DNA from: Cornus controversa | Taxonomy: Eukaryota > Streptophyta > Magnoliopsida > Cornales > Cornaceae | NCBI GenBank assembly: GCA_026545225.1 | Contig: CM048847.1 | Coordinates: forward strand, 434,001 to 498,000 | Length of the DNA: 64,000 nt | Direction of reading: 5' to 3' | In this document: piece by piece, positions 22,222 through 36,211 of the stretch | Position numbering within the stretch: position 1 is the first letter of the stretch | Layout: each line of letters begins with the position of its first letter | Made by a program: the position numbers and the translations under genes | The notes under the pieces: generated by a model | Databases searched by the model: none | The model's input: only the letters and a program-made list of their open reading frames with translations | Told to the model about the DNA's origin: nothing

Positions 22222-25200
22222 GAGTTGTTCTGATTCAAAAACCCATTCCTTGAGAAGTCGTGCCATAATCAGAATCGTAAGTTTCTTTTTTCCAAATTAG
22301 ACCATCAAAGCATCCAAAAGAAGTGACGAACATGTCAATCCGATCTTCATCACAATCGTATGGTGCTTTGTTCCAAATTCGACCGTTTGGACATCTAAAG
22401 GAAACAATTTGGAAGCTACCAACCATTTTAAACTTGTTTCATTTGAGTTATTTTGATTAGAAAACCACATTCCAAGAGAAGTCTTGCCATAATATTAATC
22501 GTACGCTACTTTTTTCTAAATGAAACCATCAAAGGGTCCCAAAGAAACGACGAGGATGTCGATCCGATCTTCATCCATGTTTGTTTGAGTTGTTCTGAGT
22601 CAAAAAGAACAATTCCTTGCAATAACCAGGCATGACCACAACCGTATGGCGCTTTGTGCTAGAATTGACTATCTGGATGTCCAGAAAAATAGAGAATGAC
22701 AACAACGGTTTTGAACTTGTTTCGTTTGACCTGTCCTGATTCAAAAAGTCCAATCCACGTGAAATCGTGCCATACATAGAATTATACGTTGCTTTATGCC
22801 TAATTCGACCGTGAGGACGTCCTGAATCAAAAAGAGTAATTTCTTGCTGCACCCATGAATGATCACAACCGTATGGTGCTCTATGCCAACTTCAACCATC
22901 TGGACAAGTAAAAGAAACAATTCCCAAGCTATCGATGATTTCAAACAAGTTTAGTTTGAGTTGTTCTGATTCAAAAACCCATTCCTTGAGAAGTCATGCC
23001 ATAATCAGAATCGTAAGTTTCTTTTTTCCAAATTAGACCATCAAAGCATCCAAAAGAAGTGACGAACATGTCAATCCGATCTTCATCACAACCGTATGGT
23101 GCTTTGTTCCAAATTCGACCGTTTGGACATCTAAAGGAAACAATTAGCAAGCTACCAACCATTTTAAACTTGTTTCATTTGAGTTGTTTTGATTCAAAAA
23201 CCGCATTCCAAGAGAAGTCGTGCCATAATACTAATCGTACGCTGCTTTTTTCAAAATGAAACCATCAAAGGGTCCCAAAGAAACGACGAGCATGTCGATC
23301 CGATATTCATCCATGTTTGTTTGAGTTGTTCTGAGTCGAAAGAACAATTGCTTGCTATAATCAGGCATGACGACAACCGTATGGCGCTTTGTGCTAGAAT
23401 TGACCATCTGGATGTCCAGAAGAATAGAGAATGACAACAACGGTTTTGAACTTGTTTCGTTTACCCTGTCCTGATTCGAAAAGTCCAATCCACGTGAAAT
23501 CGTGCCATACATAGAATTATACGTTGCTTTATGCCTAATTCGACCGTGAGGACGTCCTGAATCGAAAAGAGTAATTCCTTGCTGCACTCATGAATGATCA
23601 CAATCGTATGGTGCTCTATGCCAACTTCAACCATCTGGACAAGTAAAAGAAACAATTCCCAAGCTATCGAGGATTTTAAATAAGTTTAGTTTGAGTTGTT
23701 CTGATTCAAAAACCCATTCCTTGAGAAGTCGTGCCATAATCAGAATCGTAAGTTTCTTTTTTCCAAATTAGACCATCAAAGCATCCAAAAGAAGTGACGA
23801 ACATGTCAATCCGATCTTCATCACAATCGTATGGTGCTTTGTTCCAAATTCGACCGTTTGGACATCTAAAGGAAACAATTTGGAAGCTACCAACCATTTT
23901 AAACTTGTTTCATTTGAGTTGTTTTGATTAGAAAACCACATTCCAAGAGAAGTCTTGCCATAATATTAATCGTACGCTACTTTTTTCTAAATGAAACCAT
24001 CAAAGGGTCCCAAAGAAACGACGAGGATGTCGATCCGATCTTCATCCATGTTTGTTTGAGTTGTTCTGAGTCAAAAAGAACAATTCCTTGCAATAACCAG
24101 GCATGACCACAACCGTATGGCGCTTTGTGCTAGAATTGACCATCTGGATGTCCAGAAAAATAGAGAATGACAACAACGGTTTTGAACTTGTTTCGTTTGA
24201 CCTGTCCTGATTCGAAAAGTCCAATCCACGTGAAATCGTGCCATACATAGAATTATACGTTGCTTTATGCCTAATTCGACCGTGAGGACATCCTGAATCG
24301 AAAAGAGTAATTTCTTGCTGCACCCATGAATGATCACAACCGTATGGTGCTCTATGCCAACTTCAACCATCTGGACAAGTAAAAGAAACAATTCCCAAGC
24401 TATCGATGATTTCAAACAAGTTTAGTTTGAGTTGTTCAGATTCAAAAACCCATTCCTTGAGAAGTCGTGCCATGCCATAATCAGAATCGTAAGTTTCTTT
24501 TTTCCAAATTAGACCATCAAAGCATCCAAAAGAAGTGACGAACATGTCAATCCGATCTTCATCACAACCGTATGGTGCTTTGTTCCAAATTCGACCGTTT
24601 GGACATCTAAAGGAAACAATTAGCAAGCTACCAACCATTTTAAACTTGTTTCATTTGAGTTGTTTTGATTCAAAAACCGCATTCCAAGAGAAGTCGTGCC
24701 ATAATACTAATCGTACGCTGCTTTTTTCAAAATGAAACCATCAAAGGGTCCCAAAGAAACGACGAGCATGTCGATCCGATATTCATCCATGTTTGTTTGA
24801 GTTGTTCTGAGTCGAAAGAACAATTGCTTGCTATAATCAGGCATGACGAGAACCGTATGGTGCTTTGTGCTAGAATTGACCATCTGGATGTCCAGAAGAA
24901 TAGAGAATGACAACAACGGTTTTGAACTTGTTTCGTTTGACCTGTCCTGATTCGAAAAGTCCAATCCACGTGAAATCGTGCCATACATAGAATTATACGT
25001 TGCTTTATGCCTAATTCGACCGTGAGGACGTCCTGAATCGAAAGGAGTAATTTCTTGCTGCACCCATGAATGATCACAACCGTATGGTGCTCTATGCCAA
25101 CTTCAACCATCTGGACAAGTAAAAGAAACAATTCCCAAGCTATCGATGATTTGAAACAAGTTTAGTTTAAGTTGTTCTGAGTCGAAAACCCCAGTCCTTG

Positions 25201-26641
25201 AGAAGTTGTGTCATAATCAGAATCGTAAGTTTCTTTTTTCCAAATTAGACCATCAAAGCATCCAAAAGAAGTGACGAACATGTCAATCCGATCTTCATCA
25301 CAACCGTATGGTGCTTTGTTCCAAATTCGACCGTTTCGACATCTAAAGGAAACAATTTGTAAGCTACCAACCATTTTAAACTTGTTTCATTTGAGCTGTT
25401 ATGATTAGAAAACCACATTCCAAGAGAAGTCGTGCCATAATACTAATCGTACGCTGTTTTTTTGTAAATGAAACCATCAAAGCGTCCCGAAGAAACGACG
25501 AGCATGTCGATCCGATCTTCATCCATATTTGTTTGAGTTGTTATGAGTCGAAAAGAACAATTCCTTGCAATAACCAGGCATGACCACAACCGTGTGGTGC
25601 TTTGTCCTAGAATTGACCATCTGGATGTCTAGAAGAATAGAGAATAACAACAACGGTTTTGAACTTGTTTCGTTTGACCTGTCCTGATTCGAAAAGTCCA
25701 ATCCACGTGAAATCGTGCCATACATAGAATTATACGTTGCATTATGCCTAATGCGACCGTGAGGACGTCCTGAATCGAAAATAGTAATTCCTTGCTGCAC
25801 TCATGAATGATCACAACCGTATGGTGCTCTATGCCAACTTCAACCATCTGGAAAAGTAAAAGAAACAATTCCCAAGCTATCGAGGATTTTAAATAAGTTT
25901 AGTTTGAGTTGTTCTGATTCAAAAACCCATTCCTTGAGAAGTCGTGCCATAATCAGAATCGTAAGTTTCTTTTTTCCAAATTAGACCATCAAAGCATCCA
26001 AAAGAAGTGACGAACATGTCAATCCGATCTTCATCACAATCGTATGGTGCTTTGTTCCAAATTCGACCGTTTGGACATCTAAAGGAAACAATTTGTAAGC
26101 TACCAACCATTTTAAACTTGTTTCATTTGAGTTGTTTTGATTAGAAAACCACATTCCAAGAGAAGTCTTGCCATAATATTAATCGTACGCTACTTTTTTC
26201 TAAATGAAACCATCAAAGGGTCCCAAAGAAACGACGAGCATGTCGATCCGATCTTCATCCATGTTTGTTTGAGTTGTTCTGAGTCAAAAAGAACAATTCC
26301 TTGCAATAACCAGGCATGACCACAACCGTATGGCGCTTTGTGCTAGAATTGACCATCTGGATGTCCAGAAGAATAGAGAATGACAACAACGGTTTTGAAC
26401 TTGTTTCGTTTACCCTGTTCTGATTCGAAAAGTCCAATCCACGTGAAATCGTGCCATACATAGAATTATACGTTGCTTTATGCCTAATTCGACCGTGAGG
26501 ACGTCCTGAATCGAAAAGAGTAATTCCTTGCTGCACTCATGAATGATCACAATCGTATGGTGCTCTATGCCAACTTCAACCATCTGGACAAGTAAAAGAA
26601 ACAATTCCCAAGCTATCAAGGATTTTAAACAAGTTTAGTTT
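22222..26641. repeat. Six-unit block G2: I-II-I-II-III-IV (4420 bp)
   Basis: Unit starts are 22222, 22958, 23693, 24429, 25169 and 25906. It repeats G1 with the same private variants (gactatctgg, agtcatgcc, ggacatcctg, cgtcccgaag). It differs in carrying the gccat duplication (24469-24478) and gcatgacgag (near 24841). The following block repeats it exactly 4420 bp later as far as about 29.5 kb. Confidence 0.9.
24469..24478. repeat. Tandem duplication of gccat, third copy
   Basis: Present in block G2 but absent from the equivalent unit of G1 (near 20054) and G4 (near 34044). Confidence 0.9.
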
Positions 26642-29600
26642 GAGTTGTTCTGATTCAAAAACCCATTCCTTGAGAAGTCGTGCCATAATCAGAATCGTAA
26701 GTTTCTTTTTTCCAAATTAGACCATCAAAGCATCCAAAAGAAGTGACGAACATGTCAATCCGATCTTCATCACAATCGTATGGTGCTTTGTTCCAAATTC
26801 GACCGTTTGGACATCTAAAGGAAACAATTTGGAAGCTACCAACCATTTTAAACTTGTTTCATTTGAGTTATTTTGATTAGAAAACCACATTCCAAGAGAA
26901 GTCTTGCCATAATATTAATCGTACGCTACTTTTTTCTAAATGAAACCATCAAAGGGTCCCAAAGAAACGACGAGGATGTCGATCCGATCTTCATCCATGT
27001 TTGTTTGAGTTGTTCTGAGTCAAAAAGAACAATTCCTTGCAATAACCAGGCATGACCACAACCGTATGGCGCTTTGTGCTAGAATTGACTATCTGGATGT
27101 CCAGAAAAATAGAGAATGACAACAACGGTTTTGAACTTGTTTCGTTTGACCTGTCCTGATTCAAAAAGTCCAATCCACGTGAAATCGTGCCATACATAGA
27201 ATTATACGTTGCTTTATGCCTAATTCGACCGTGAGGACGTCCTGAATCAAAAAGAGTAATTTCTTGCTGCACCCATGAATGATCACAACCGTATGGTGCT
27301 CTATGCCAACTTCAACCATCTGGACAAGTAAAAGAAACAATTCCCAAGCTATCGATGATTTCAAACAAGTTTAGTTTGAGTTGTTCTGATTCAAAAACCC
27401 ATTCCTTGAGAAGTCATGCCATAATCAGAATCGTAAGTTTCTTTTTTCCAAATTAGACCATCAAAGCATCCAAAAGAAGTGACGAACATGTCAATCCGAT
27501 CTTCATCACAACCGTATGGTGCTTTGTTCCAAATTCGACCGTTTGGACATCTAAAGGAAACAATTAGCAAGCTACCAACCATTTTAAACTTGTTTCATTT
27601 GAGTTGTTTTGATTCAAAAACCGCATTCCAAGAGAAGTCGTGCCATAATACTAATCGTACGCTGCTTTTTTCAAAATGAAACCATCAAAGGGTCCCAAAG
27701 AAACGACGAGCATGTCGATCCGATATTCATCCATGTTTGTTTGAGTTGTTCTGAGTCGAAAGAACAATTGCTTGCTATAATCAGGCATGACGACAACCGT
27801 ATGGCGCTTTGTGCTAGAATTGACCATCTGGATGTCCAGAAGAATAGAGAATGACAACAACGGTTTTGAACTTGTTTCGTTTACCCTGTCCTGATTCGAA
27901 AAGTCCAATCCACGTGAAATCGTGCCATACATAGAATTATACGTTGCTTTATGCCTAATTCGACCGTGAGGACGTCCTGAATCGAAAAGAGTAATTCCTT
28001 GCTGCACTCATGAATGATCACAATCGTATGGTGCTCTATGCCAACTTCAACCATCTGGACAAGTAAAAGAAACAATTCCCAAGCTATCGAGGATTTTAAA
28101 TAAGTTTAGTTTGAGTTGTTCTGATTCAAAAACCCATTCCTTGAGAAGTCGTGCCATAATCAGAATCGTAAGTTTCTTTTTTCCAAATTAGACCATCAAA
28201 GCATCCAAAAGAAGTGACGAACATGTCAATCCGATCTTCATCACAATCGTATGGTGCTTTGTTCCAAATTCGACCGTTTGGACATCTAAAGGAAACAATT
28301 TGGAAGCTACCAACCATTTTAAACTTGTTTCATTTGAGTTGTTTTGATTAGAAAACCACATTCCAAGAGAAGTCTTGCCATAATATTAATCGTACGCTAC
28401 TTTTTTCTAAATGAAACCATCAAAGGGTCCCAAAGAAACGACGAGGATGTCGATCCGATCTTCATCCATGTTTGTTTGAGTTGTTCTGAGTCAAAAAGAA
28501 CAATTCCTTGCAATAACCAGGCATGACCACAACCGTATGGCGCTTTGTGCTAGAATTGACCATCTGGATGTCCAGAAAAATAGAGAATGACAACAACGGT
28601 TTTGAACTTGTTTCGTTTGACCTGTCCTGATTCGAAAAGTCCAATCCACGTGAAATCGTGCCATACATAGAATTATACGTTGCTTTATGCCTAATTCGAC
28701 CGTGAGGACATCCTGAATCGAAAAGAGTAATTTCTTGCTGCACCCATGAATGATCACAACCGTATGGTGCTCTATGCCAACTTCAACCATCTGGACAAGT
28801 AAAAGAAACAATTCCCAAGCTATCGATGATTTCAAACAAGTTTAGTTTGAGTTGTTCAGATTCAAAAACCCATTCCTTGAGAAGTCGTGCCATGCCATAA
28901 TCAGAATCGTAAGTTTCTTTTTTCCAAATTAGACCATCAAAGCATCCAAAAGAAGTGACGAACATGTCAATCCGATCTTCATCACAACCGTATGGTGCTT
29001 TGTTCCAAATTCGACCGTTTGGACATCTAAAGGAAACAATTAGCAAGCTACCAACCATTTTAAACTTGTTTCATTTGAGTTGTTTTGATTCAAAAACCGC
29101 ATTCCAAGAGAAGTCGTGCCATAATACTAATCGTACGCTGCTTTTTTCAAAATGAAACCATCAAAGGGTCCCAAAGAAACGACGAGCATGTCGATCCGAT
29201 ATTCATCCATGTTTGTTTGAGTTGTTCTGAGTCGAAAGAACAATTGCTTGCTATAATCAGGCATGACGAGAACCGTATGGTGCTTTGTGCTAGAATTGAC
29301 CATCTGGATGTCCAGAAGAATAGAGAATGACAACAACGGTTTTGAACTTGTTTCGTTTGACCTGTCCTGATTCGAAAAGTCCAATCCACGTGAAATCGTG
29401 CCATACATAGAATTATACGTTGCTTTATGCCTAATTCGACCGTGAGGACGTCCTGAATCGAAAGGAGTAATTTCTTGCTGCACCCATGAATGATCACAAC
29501 CGTATGGTGCTCTATGCCAACTTCAACCATCTGGACAAGTAAAAGAAACAATTCCCAAGCTATCGATGATTTGAAACAAGTTTAGTTTAAGTTGTTCTGA

Positions 29601-30324
29601 GTCGAAAACCCATTCCTTGAGAAGTCGTGCCATAATCAGAATCGTAAGTTTCTTTTTTCCAAATTAGACCATCAAAGCATCCAAAAGAAGTGACGAACAT
29701 GTCAATCCGATCTTCATCACAACCGTATGGTGCTTTGTTCCAAATTCGACCGTTTCGACATCTAAAGGAAACAATTTGTAAGCTACCAACCATTTTAAAC
29801 TTGTTTCATTTGAGTTGTTTTGATTAGAAAACCACATTCCAAGAGAAGTCTTGCCATAATATTAATCGTACGCTACTTTTTTCTAAATGAAACCATCAAA
29901 GGGTCCCAAAGAAACGACGAGCATGTCGATCCGATCTTCATCCATGTTTGTTTGAGTTGTTCTGAGTCAAAAAGAACAATTCCTTGCAATAACCAGGCAT
30001 GACCACAACCGTATGGCGCTTTGTGCTAGAATTGACCATCTGGATGTCCAGAAGAATAGAGAATGACAACAACGGTTTTGAACTTGTTTCGTTTACCCTG
30101 TTCTGATTCGAAAAGTCCAATCCACGTGAAATCGTGCCATACATAGAATTATACGTTGCTTTATGCCTAATTCGACTGTGAGGACGTCCTGAATCGAAAA
30201 TAGTAATTCCTTGCTGCACTCATGAATGATCACAACCGTATGGTGCTCTATGCCAACTTCAACCATCTGGAAAAGTAAAAGAGACAATTCCCAAGCTATC
30301 GAGGATTTTAACTAAGTTTAGTTT
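26642..30324. repeat. Block G3: I-II-I-II-(III/IV mosaic), five units (3683 bp)
   Basis: Unit starts are 26642, 27378, 28113, 28849 and 29589. The first four units match G2 at an offset of 4420 bp, including gcatgacgag near 29261 and the duplication at 28889-28898. The fifth is a mosaic. It opens with aagttgttctgagtcg (III), continues with cccattccttgag (I/IV), then tttcgacatc in S2 (III), then IV-like S3-S4, and ends with attttaactaag. It replaces two units with one. Confidence 0.87.
28889..28898. repeat. Tandem duplication of gccat, fourth copy
   Basis: Lies exactly 4420 bp after the third copy, within the G2/G3 block duplication. Confidence 0.9.
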
Positions 30325-31796
30325 GAGTTGTTCTGATTCAAAAACCCATTCCTTGAGAAGTCGTGCCATAATCAGAATCGTAAGTTTCTTTTTTCCAAAT
30401 TAGACCATCAAAGCATCCAAAAGAAGTGACGAACATGTCAATCCGATCTTCATCACAATCGTATGGTGCTTTGTTCCAAATTCGACCGTTTGGACATCTA
30501 AAGGAAACAATTTGGAAGCTACCAACCATTTTAAACTTGTTTCATTTGAGTTATTTTGATTAGAAAACCACATTCCAAGAGAAGTCTTGCCATAATATTA
30601 ATCGTACGCTACTTTTTTCTAAATGAAACCATCAAAGGGTCCCAAAGAAACGACGAGGATGTCGATCCGATCTTCATCCATGTTTGTTTGAGTTGTTCTG
30701 AGTCAAAAAGAACAATTCCTTGCAATAACCAGGCATGACCACAACCGTATGGCGCTTTGTGCTAGAATTGACCATTTGGATGTCCAGAAGAATAGAGAAT
30801 GACAACAACGGTTTTGAACTTGTTTCGTTTGACCTGTCCTGATTCGAAAAGTCCAATCCACGTGAAATCGTGCCATACATAGAATTATACGTTGCTTTAT
30901 GCCTAATTCGACCGTGAGGACGTCCTGAATCGAAAAGAGTAATTCCTTGCTGCACTCATGAATGATCACAATCGTATGGTGCTCTATGCCAACTTCAACC
31001 ATCTGGACAAGTAAAAGAAACAATTCCCAAGCTATCAAGGATTTTAAACAAGTTTAGTTTGAGTTGTTCTGATTCAAAAACCCATTCCTTGAGAAGTCGT
31101 GCCATAATCAGAATCGTAAGTTTCTTTTTTCCAAATTAGACCATCAAAGCATCCAAAAGAAGTGACGAACATGTCAATCCGATCTTCATCACAATCGTAT
31201 GGTGCTTTGTTCCAAATTCGACCGTTTGGACATCTAAAGGAAACAATTTGGAAGCTACCAACCATTTTAAACTTGTTTCATTTGAGTTATTTTGATTAGA
31301 AAACCACATTCCAAGAGAAGTCTTGCCATAATATTAATCGTACGCTACTTTTTTCTAAATGAAACCATCAAAGGGTCCCAAAGAAACGACGAGGATGTCG
31401 ATCCGATCTTCATCCATGTTTGTTTGAGTTGTTCTGAGTCAAAAAGAACAATTCCTTGCAATAACCAGGCATGACCACAACCGTATGGCGCTTTGTGCTA
31501 GAATTGACCATTTGGATGTCCAGAAGAATAGAGAATGACAACAACGGTTTTGAACTTGTTTCGTTTGACCTGTCCTGATTCGAAAAGTCCAATCCACGTG
31601 AAATCGTGCCATACATAGAATTATACGTTGCTTTATGCCTAATTCGACCGTGAGGACGTCCTGAATCGAAAAGAGTAATTCCTTGCTGCACTCATGAATG
31701 ATCACAATCGTATGGTGCTCTATGCCAACTTCAACCATCTGGACAAGTAAAAGAAACAATTCCCAAGCTATCAAGGATTTTAAACAAGTTTAGTTT
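30325..31796. repeat. Two tandem hybrid I/IV units
   Basis: Unit starts are 30325 and 31061. Both have type I S1-S4 with gagttattttgattag and accatttggatg, then type IV S5-S6 with gctatcaagg in place of gctatcgagg. The two look identical or nearly so. This is the only place in the window where the same hybrid type stands twice in a row, so it marks a recent one-unit duplication. Confidence 0.85.
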
Positions 31797-34700
31797 GAGT
31801 TGTTCTGATTCAAAAACCCATTCCTTGAGAAGTCGTGCCATAATCAGAATCGTAAGTTTCTTTTTTCCAAATTAGACCATCAAAGCATCCAAAAGAAGTG
31901 ACGAACATGTCAATCCGATCTTCATCACAATCGTATGGTGCTTTGTTCCAAATTCGACCGTTTGGACATCTAAAGGAAACAATTTGGAAGCTACCAACCA
32001 TTTTAAACTTGTTTCATTTGAGTTATTTTGATTAGAAAACCACATTCCAAGAGAAGTCTTGCCATAATATTAATCGTACGCTACTTTTTTCTAAATGAAA
32101 CCATCAAAGGGTCCCAAAGAAACGACGAGGATGTCGATCCGATCTTCATCCATGTTTGTTTGAGTTGTTCTGAGTCAAAAAGAACAATTCCTTGCAATAA
32201 CCAGGCATGACCACAACCGTATGGCGCTTTGTGCTAGAATTGACTATCTGGATGTCCAGAAAAATAGAGAATGACAACAACGGTTTTGAACTTGTTTCGT
32301 TTGACCTGTCCTGATTCGAAAAGTCCAATCCACGTGAAATCGTGCCATACATAGAATTATACGTTGCTTTATGCCTAATTCGACCGTGAGGACGTCCTGA
32401 ATCAAAAAGAGTAATTTCTTGCTGCACCCATGAATGATCACAACCGTATGGTGCTCTATGCCAACTTCAACCATCTGGACAAGTAAAAGAAACAATTCCC
32501 AAGCTATCGATGATTTCAAACAAGTTTAGTTTGAGTTGTTCTGATTCAAAAACCCATTCCTTGAGAAGTCATGCCATAATCAGAATCGTAAGTTTCTTTT
32601 TTCCAAATTAGACCATCAAAGCATCCAAAAGAAGTGACGAACATGTCAATCCGATCTTCATCACAACCGTATGGTGCTTTGTTCCAAATTCGACCGTTTG
32701 GACATCTAAAGGAAACAATTAGCAAGCTACCAACCATTTTAAACTTGTTTCATTTGAGTTGTTTTGATTCAAAAACCGCATTCCAAGAGAAGTCGTGCCA
32801 TAATACTAATCGTACGCTGCTTTTTTCAAAATGAAACCATCAAAGGGTCCCAAAGAAACGACGAGCATGTCGATCCGATATTCATCCATGTTTGTTTGAG
32901 TTGTTCTGAGTCGAAAGAACAATTGCTTGCTATAATCAGGCATGACGACAACCGTATGGCGCTTTGTGCTAGAATTGACCATCTGGATGTCCAGAAGAAT
33001 AGAGAATGACAACAACGGTTTTGAACTTGTTTCGTTTACCCTGTCCTGATTCGAAAAGTCCAATCCACGTGAAATCGTGCCATACATAGAATTATACGTT
33101 GCTTTATGCCTAATTCGACCGTGAGGACGTCCTGAATCGAAAAGAGTAATTCCTTGCTGCACTCATGAATGATCACAATCGTATGGTGCTCTATGCCAAC
33201 TTCAACCATCTGGACAAGTAAAAGAAACAATTCCCAAGCTATCGAGGATTTTAAATAAGTTTAGTTTGAGTTGTTCTGATTCAAAAACCCATTCCTTGAG
33301 AAGTCGTGCCATAATCAGAATCGTAAGTTTCTTTTTTCCAAATTAGACCATCAAAGCATCCAAAAGAAGTGACGAACATGTCAATCCGATCTTCATCACA
33401 ATCGTATGGTGCTTAGTTCCAAATTCGACCGTTTGGACATCTAAAGGAAACAATTTGGAAGCTACCAACCATTTTAAACTTGTTTCATTTGAGTTGTTTT
33501 GATTAGAAAACCACATTCCAAGAGAAGTCTTGCCATAATATTAATCGTACGCTACTTTTTTCTAAATGAAACCATCAAAGGGTCCCAAAGAAACGACGAG
33601 GATGTCGATCCGATCATCATCCATGTTTGTTTGAGTTGTTCTGAGTCAAAAAGAACAATTCCTTGCAATAACCAGGCATGACCACAACCGTATGGCGCTT
33701 TGTGCTAGAATTGACCATCTGGATGTCCAGAAAAATAGAGAATGACAACAACGGTTTTGAACTTGTTTCGTTTGACCTGTCCTGATTCGAAAAGTCCAAT
33801 CCACGTGAAATCGTGCCATACATAGAATTATACGTTGCTTTATGCCTAATTCGACCGTGAGGACATCCTGAATCGAAAAGAGTAATTTCTTGCTGCACCC
33901 ATGAATGATCACAACCGTATGGTGCTCTATGCCAACTTCAACCATCTGGACAAGTAAAAGAAACAATTCCCAAGCTATCGATGATTTCAAACAAGTTTAG
34001 TTTGAGTTGTTCAGATTCAAAAACCCATTCCTTGAGAAGTCGTGCCATAATCAGAATCGTAAGTTTCTTTTTTCTAAATTAGACCATCAAAGCATCCAAA
34101 AGAAGTGACGAACATGTCAATCCGATCTTCATCACAACCGTATGGTGCTTTGTTCCAAATTCGACCGTTTGGACATCTAAAGGAAACAATTAGCAAGCTA
34201 CCAACCATTTTAAACTTGTTTCATTTGAGTTGTTTTGATTCAAAAACCGCATTCCAAGAGAAGTCGTGCCATAATACTAATCGTACGCTGCTTTTTTCAA
34301 AATGAAACCATCAAAGGGTCCCAAAGAAACGACGAGCATGTCGATCCGATATTCATCCATGTTTGTTTGAGTTGTTCTGAGTCGAAAGAACAATTGCTTG
34401 CTATAATCAGGCATGACGACAACCGTATGGCGCTTTGTGCTAGAATTGACCATCTGGATGTCCAGAAGAATAGAGAATGACAACAACGGTTTTGAACTTG
34501 TTTCGTTTGACCTGTCCTGATTCGAAAAGTCCAATCCACGTGAAATCGTGCCATACATAGAATTATACGTTGCTTTATGCCTAATTCGACCGTGAGGACG
34601 TCCTGAATCGAAAGGAGTAATTTCTTGCTGCACCCATGAATGATCACAACCGTATGGTGCTCTATGCCAACTTCAACCATCTGGACAAGTAAAAGAAACA

Positions 34701-36211
34701 ATTCCCAAGCTATCGATGATTTGAAACAAGTTTAGTTTAAGTTGTTCTGAGTCGAAAACCCCAGTCCTTGAGAAGTTGTGTCATAATCAGAATCGTAAGT
34801 TTCTTTTTTCCAAATTAGACCATCAAAGCATCCAAAAGAAGTGACGAACATGTCAATCCGATCTTCATCACAACCGTATGGTGCTTTGTTCCAAATTCGA
34901 CCGTTTCGACATCTAAAGGAAACAATTTGTAAGCTACCAACCATTTTAAACTTGTTTCATTTGAGCTGTTATGATTAGAAAACCACATTCCAAGAGAAGT
35001 CGTGCCATAATACTAATCGTACGCTGTTTTTTTGTAAATGAAACCATCAAAGCGTCCCGAAGAAACGACGAGCATGTCGATCCGATCTTCATCCATATTT
35101 GTTTGAGTTGTTATGAGTCGAAAAGAACAATTCCTTGCAATAACCAGGCATGACCACAACCGTGTGGTGCTTTGTCCTAGAATTGACCATCTGGATGTCT
35201 AGAAGAATAGAGAATAACAACAACGGTTTTGAACTTGTTTCGTTTGACCTGTCCTGATTCGAAAAGTCCAATCCACGTGAAATCGTGCCATACATAGAAT
35301 TATACGTTGCATTATGCCTAATGCGACCGTGAGGACGTCCTGAATCGAAAATAGTAATTCCTTGCTGCACTCATGAATGATCACAACCGTATGGTGCTCT
35401 ATGCCAACTTCAACCATCTGGAAAAGTAAAAGAAACAATTCCCAAGCTATCGAGGATTTTAAATAAGTTTAGTTTGAGTTGTTCTGATTCAAAAACCCAT
35501 TCCTTGAGAAGTCGTGCCATAATCAGAATCGTAAGTTTCTTTTTTCCAAATTAGACCATCAAAGCATCCAAAAGAAGTGACGAACATGTCAATCCGATCT
35601 TCATCACAATCGTATGGTGCTTTGTTCCAAATTCGACCGTTTGGACATCTAAAGGAAACAATTTGTAAGCTACCAACCATTTTAAACTTGTTTCATTTGA
35701 GTTGTTTTGATTAGAAAACCACATTCCAAGAGAAGTCTTGCCATAATATTAATCGTACGCTACTTTTTTCTAAATGAAACCATCAAAGGGTCCCAAAGAA
35801 ACGACGAGCATGTCGATCCGATCTTCATCCATGTTTGTTTGAGTTGTTCTGAGTCAAAAAGAACAATTCCTTGCAATAACCAGGCATGACCACAACCGTA
35901 TGGCGCTTTGTGCTAGAATTGACCATCTGGATGTCCAGAAGAATAGAGAATGACAACAACGGTTTTGAACTTGTTTCGTTTACCCTGTCCTGATTCGAAA
36001 AGTCCAATCCACGTGAAATCGTGCCATACATAGAATTATACGTTGCTTTATGCCTAATTCGACTGTGAGGACGTCCTGAATCGAAAATAGTAATTCCTTG
36101 CTGCACTCATGAATGATCACAACCGTATGGTGCTCTATGCCAACTTCAACCATCTGGAAAAGTAAAAGAGACAATTCCCAAGCTATCGAGGATTTTAACT
36201 AAGTTTAGTTT
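31797..36211. repeat. Six-unit block G4: I-II-I-II-III-IV (4415 bp)
   Basis: Unit starts are 31797, 32533, 33268, 34004, 34739 and 35476. It resembles G1 rather than G2: there is no gccat duplication and ttttctaaattag is present near 34070. Private changes include tgcttagttcc near 33413 and gatcatcatcc near 33611. The last unit ends with attttaactaag near 36190. Confidence 0.88.
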
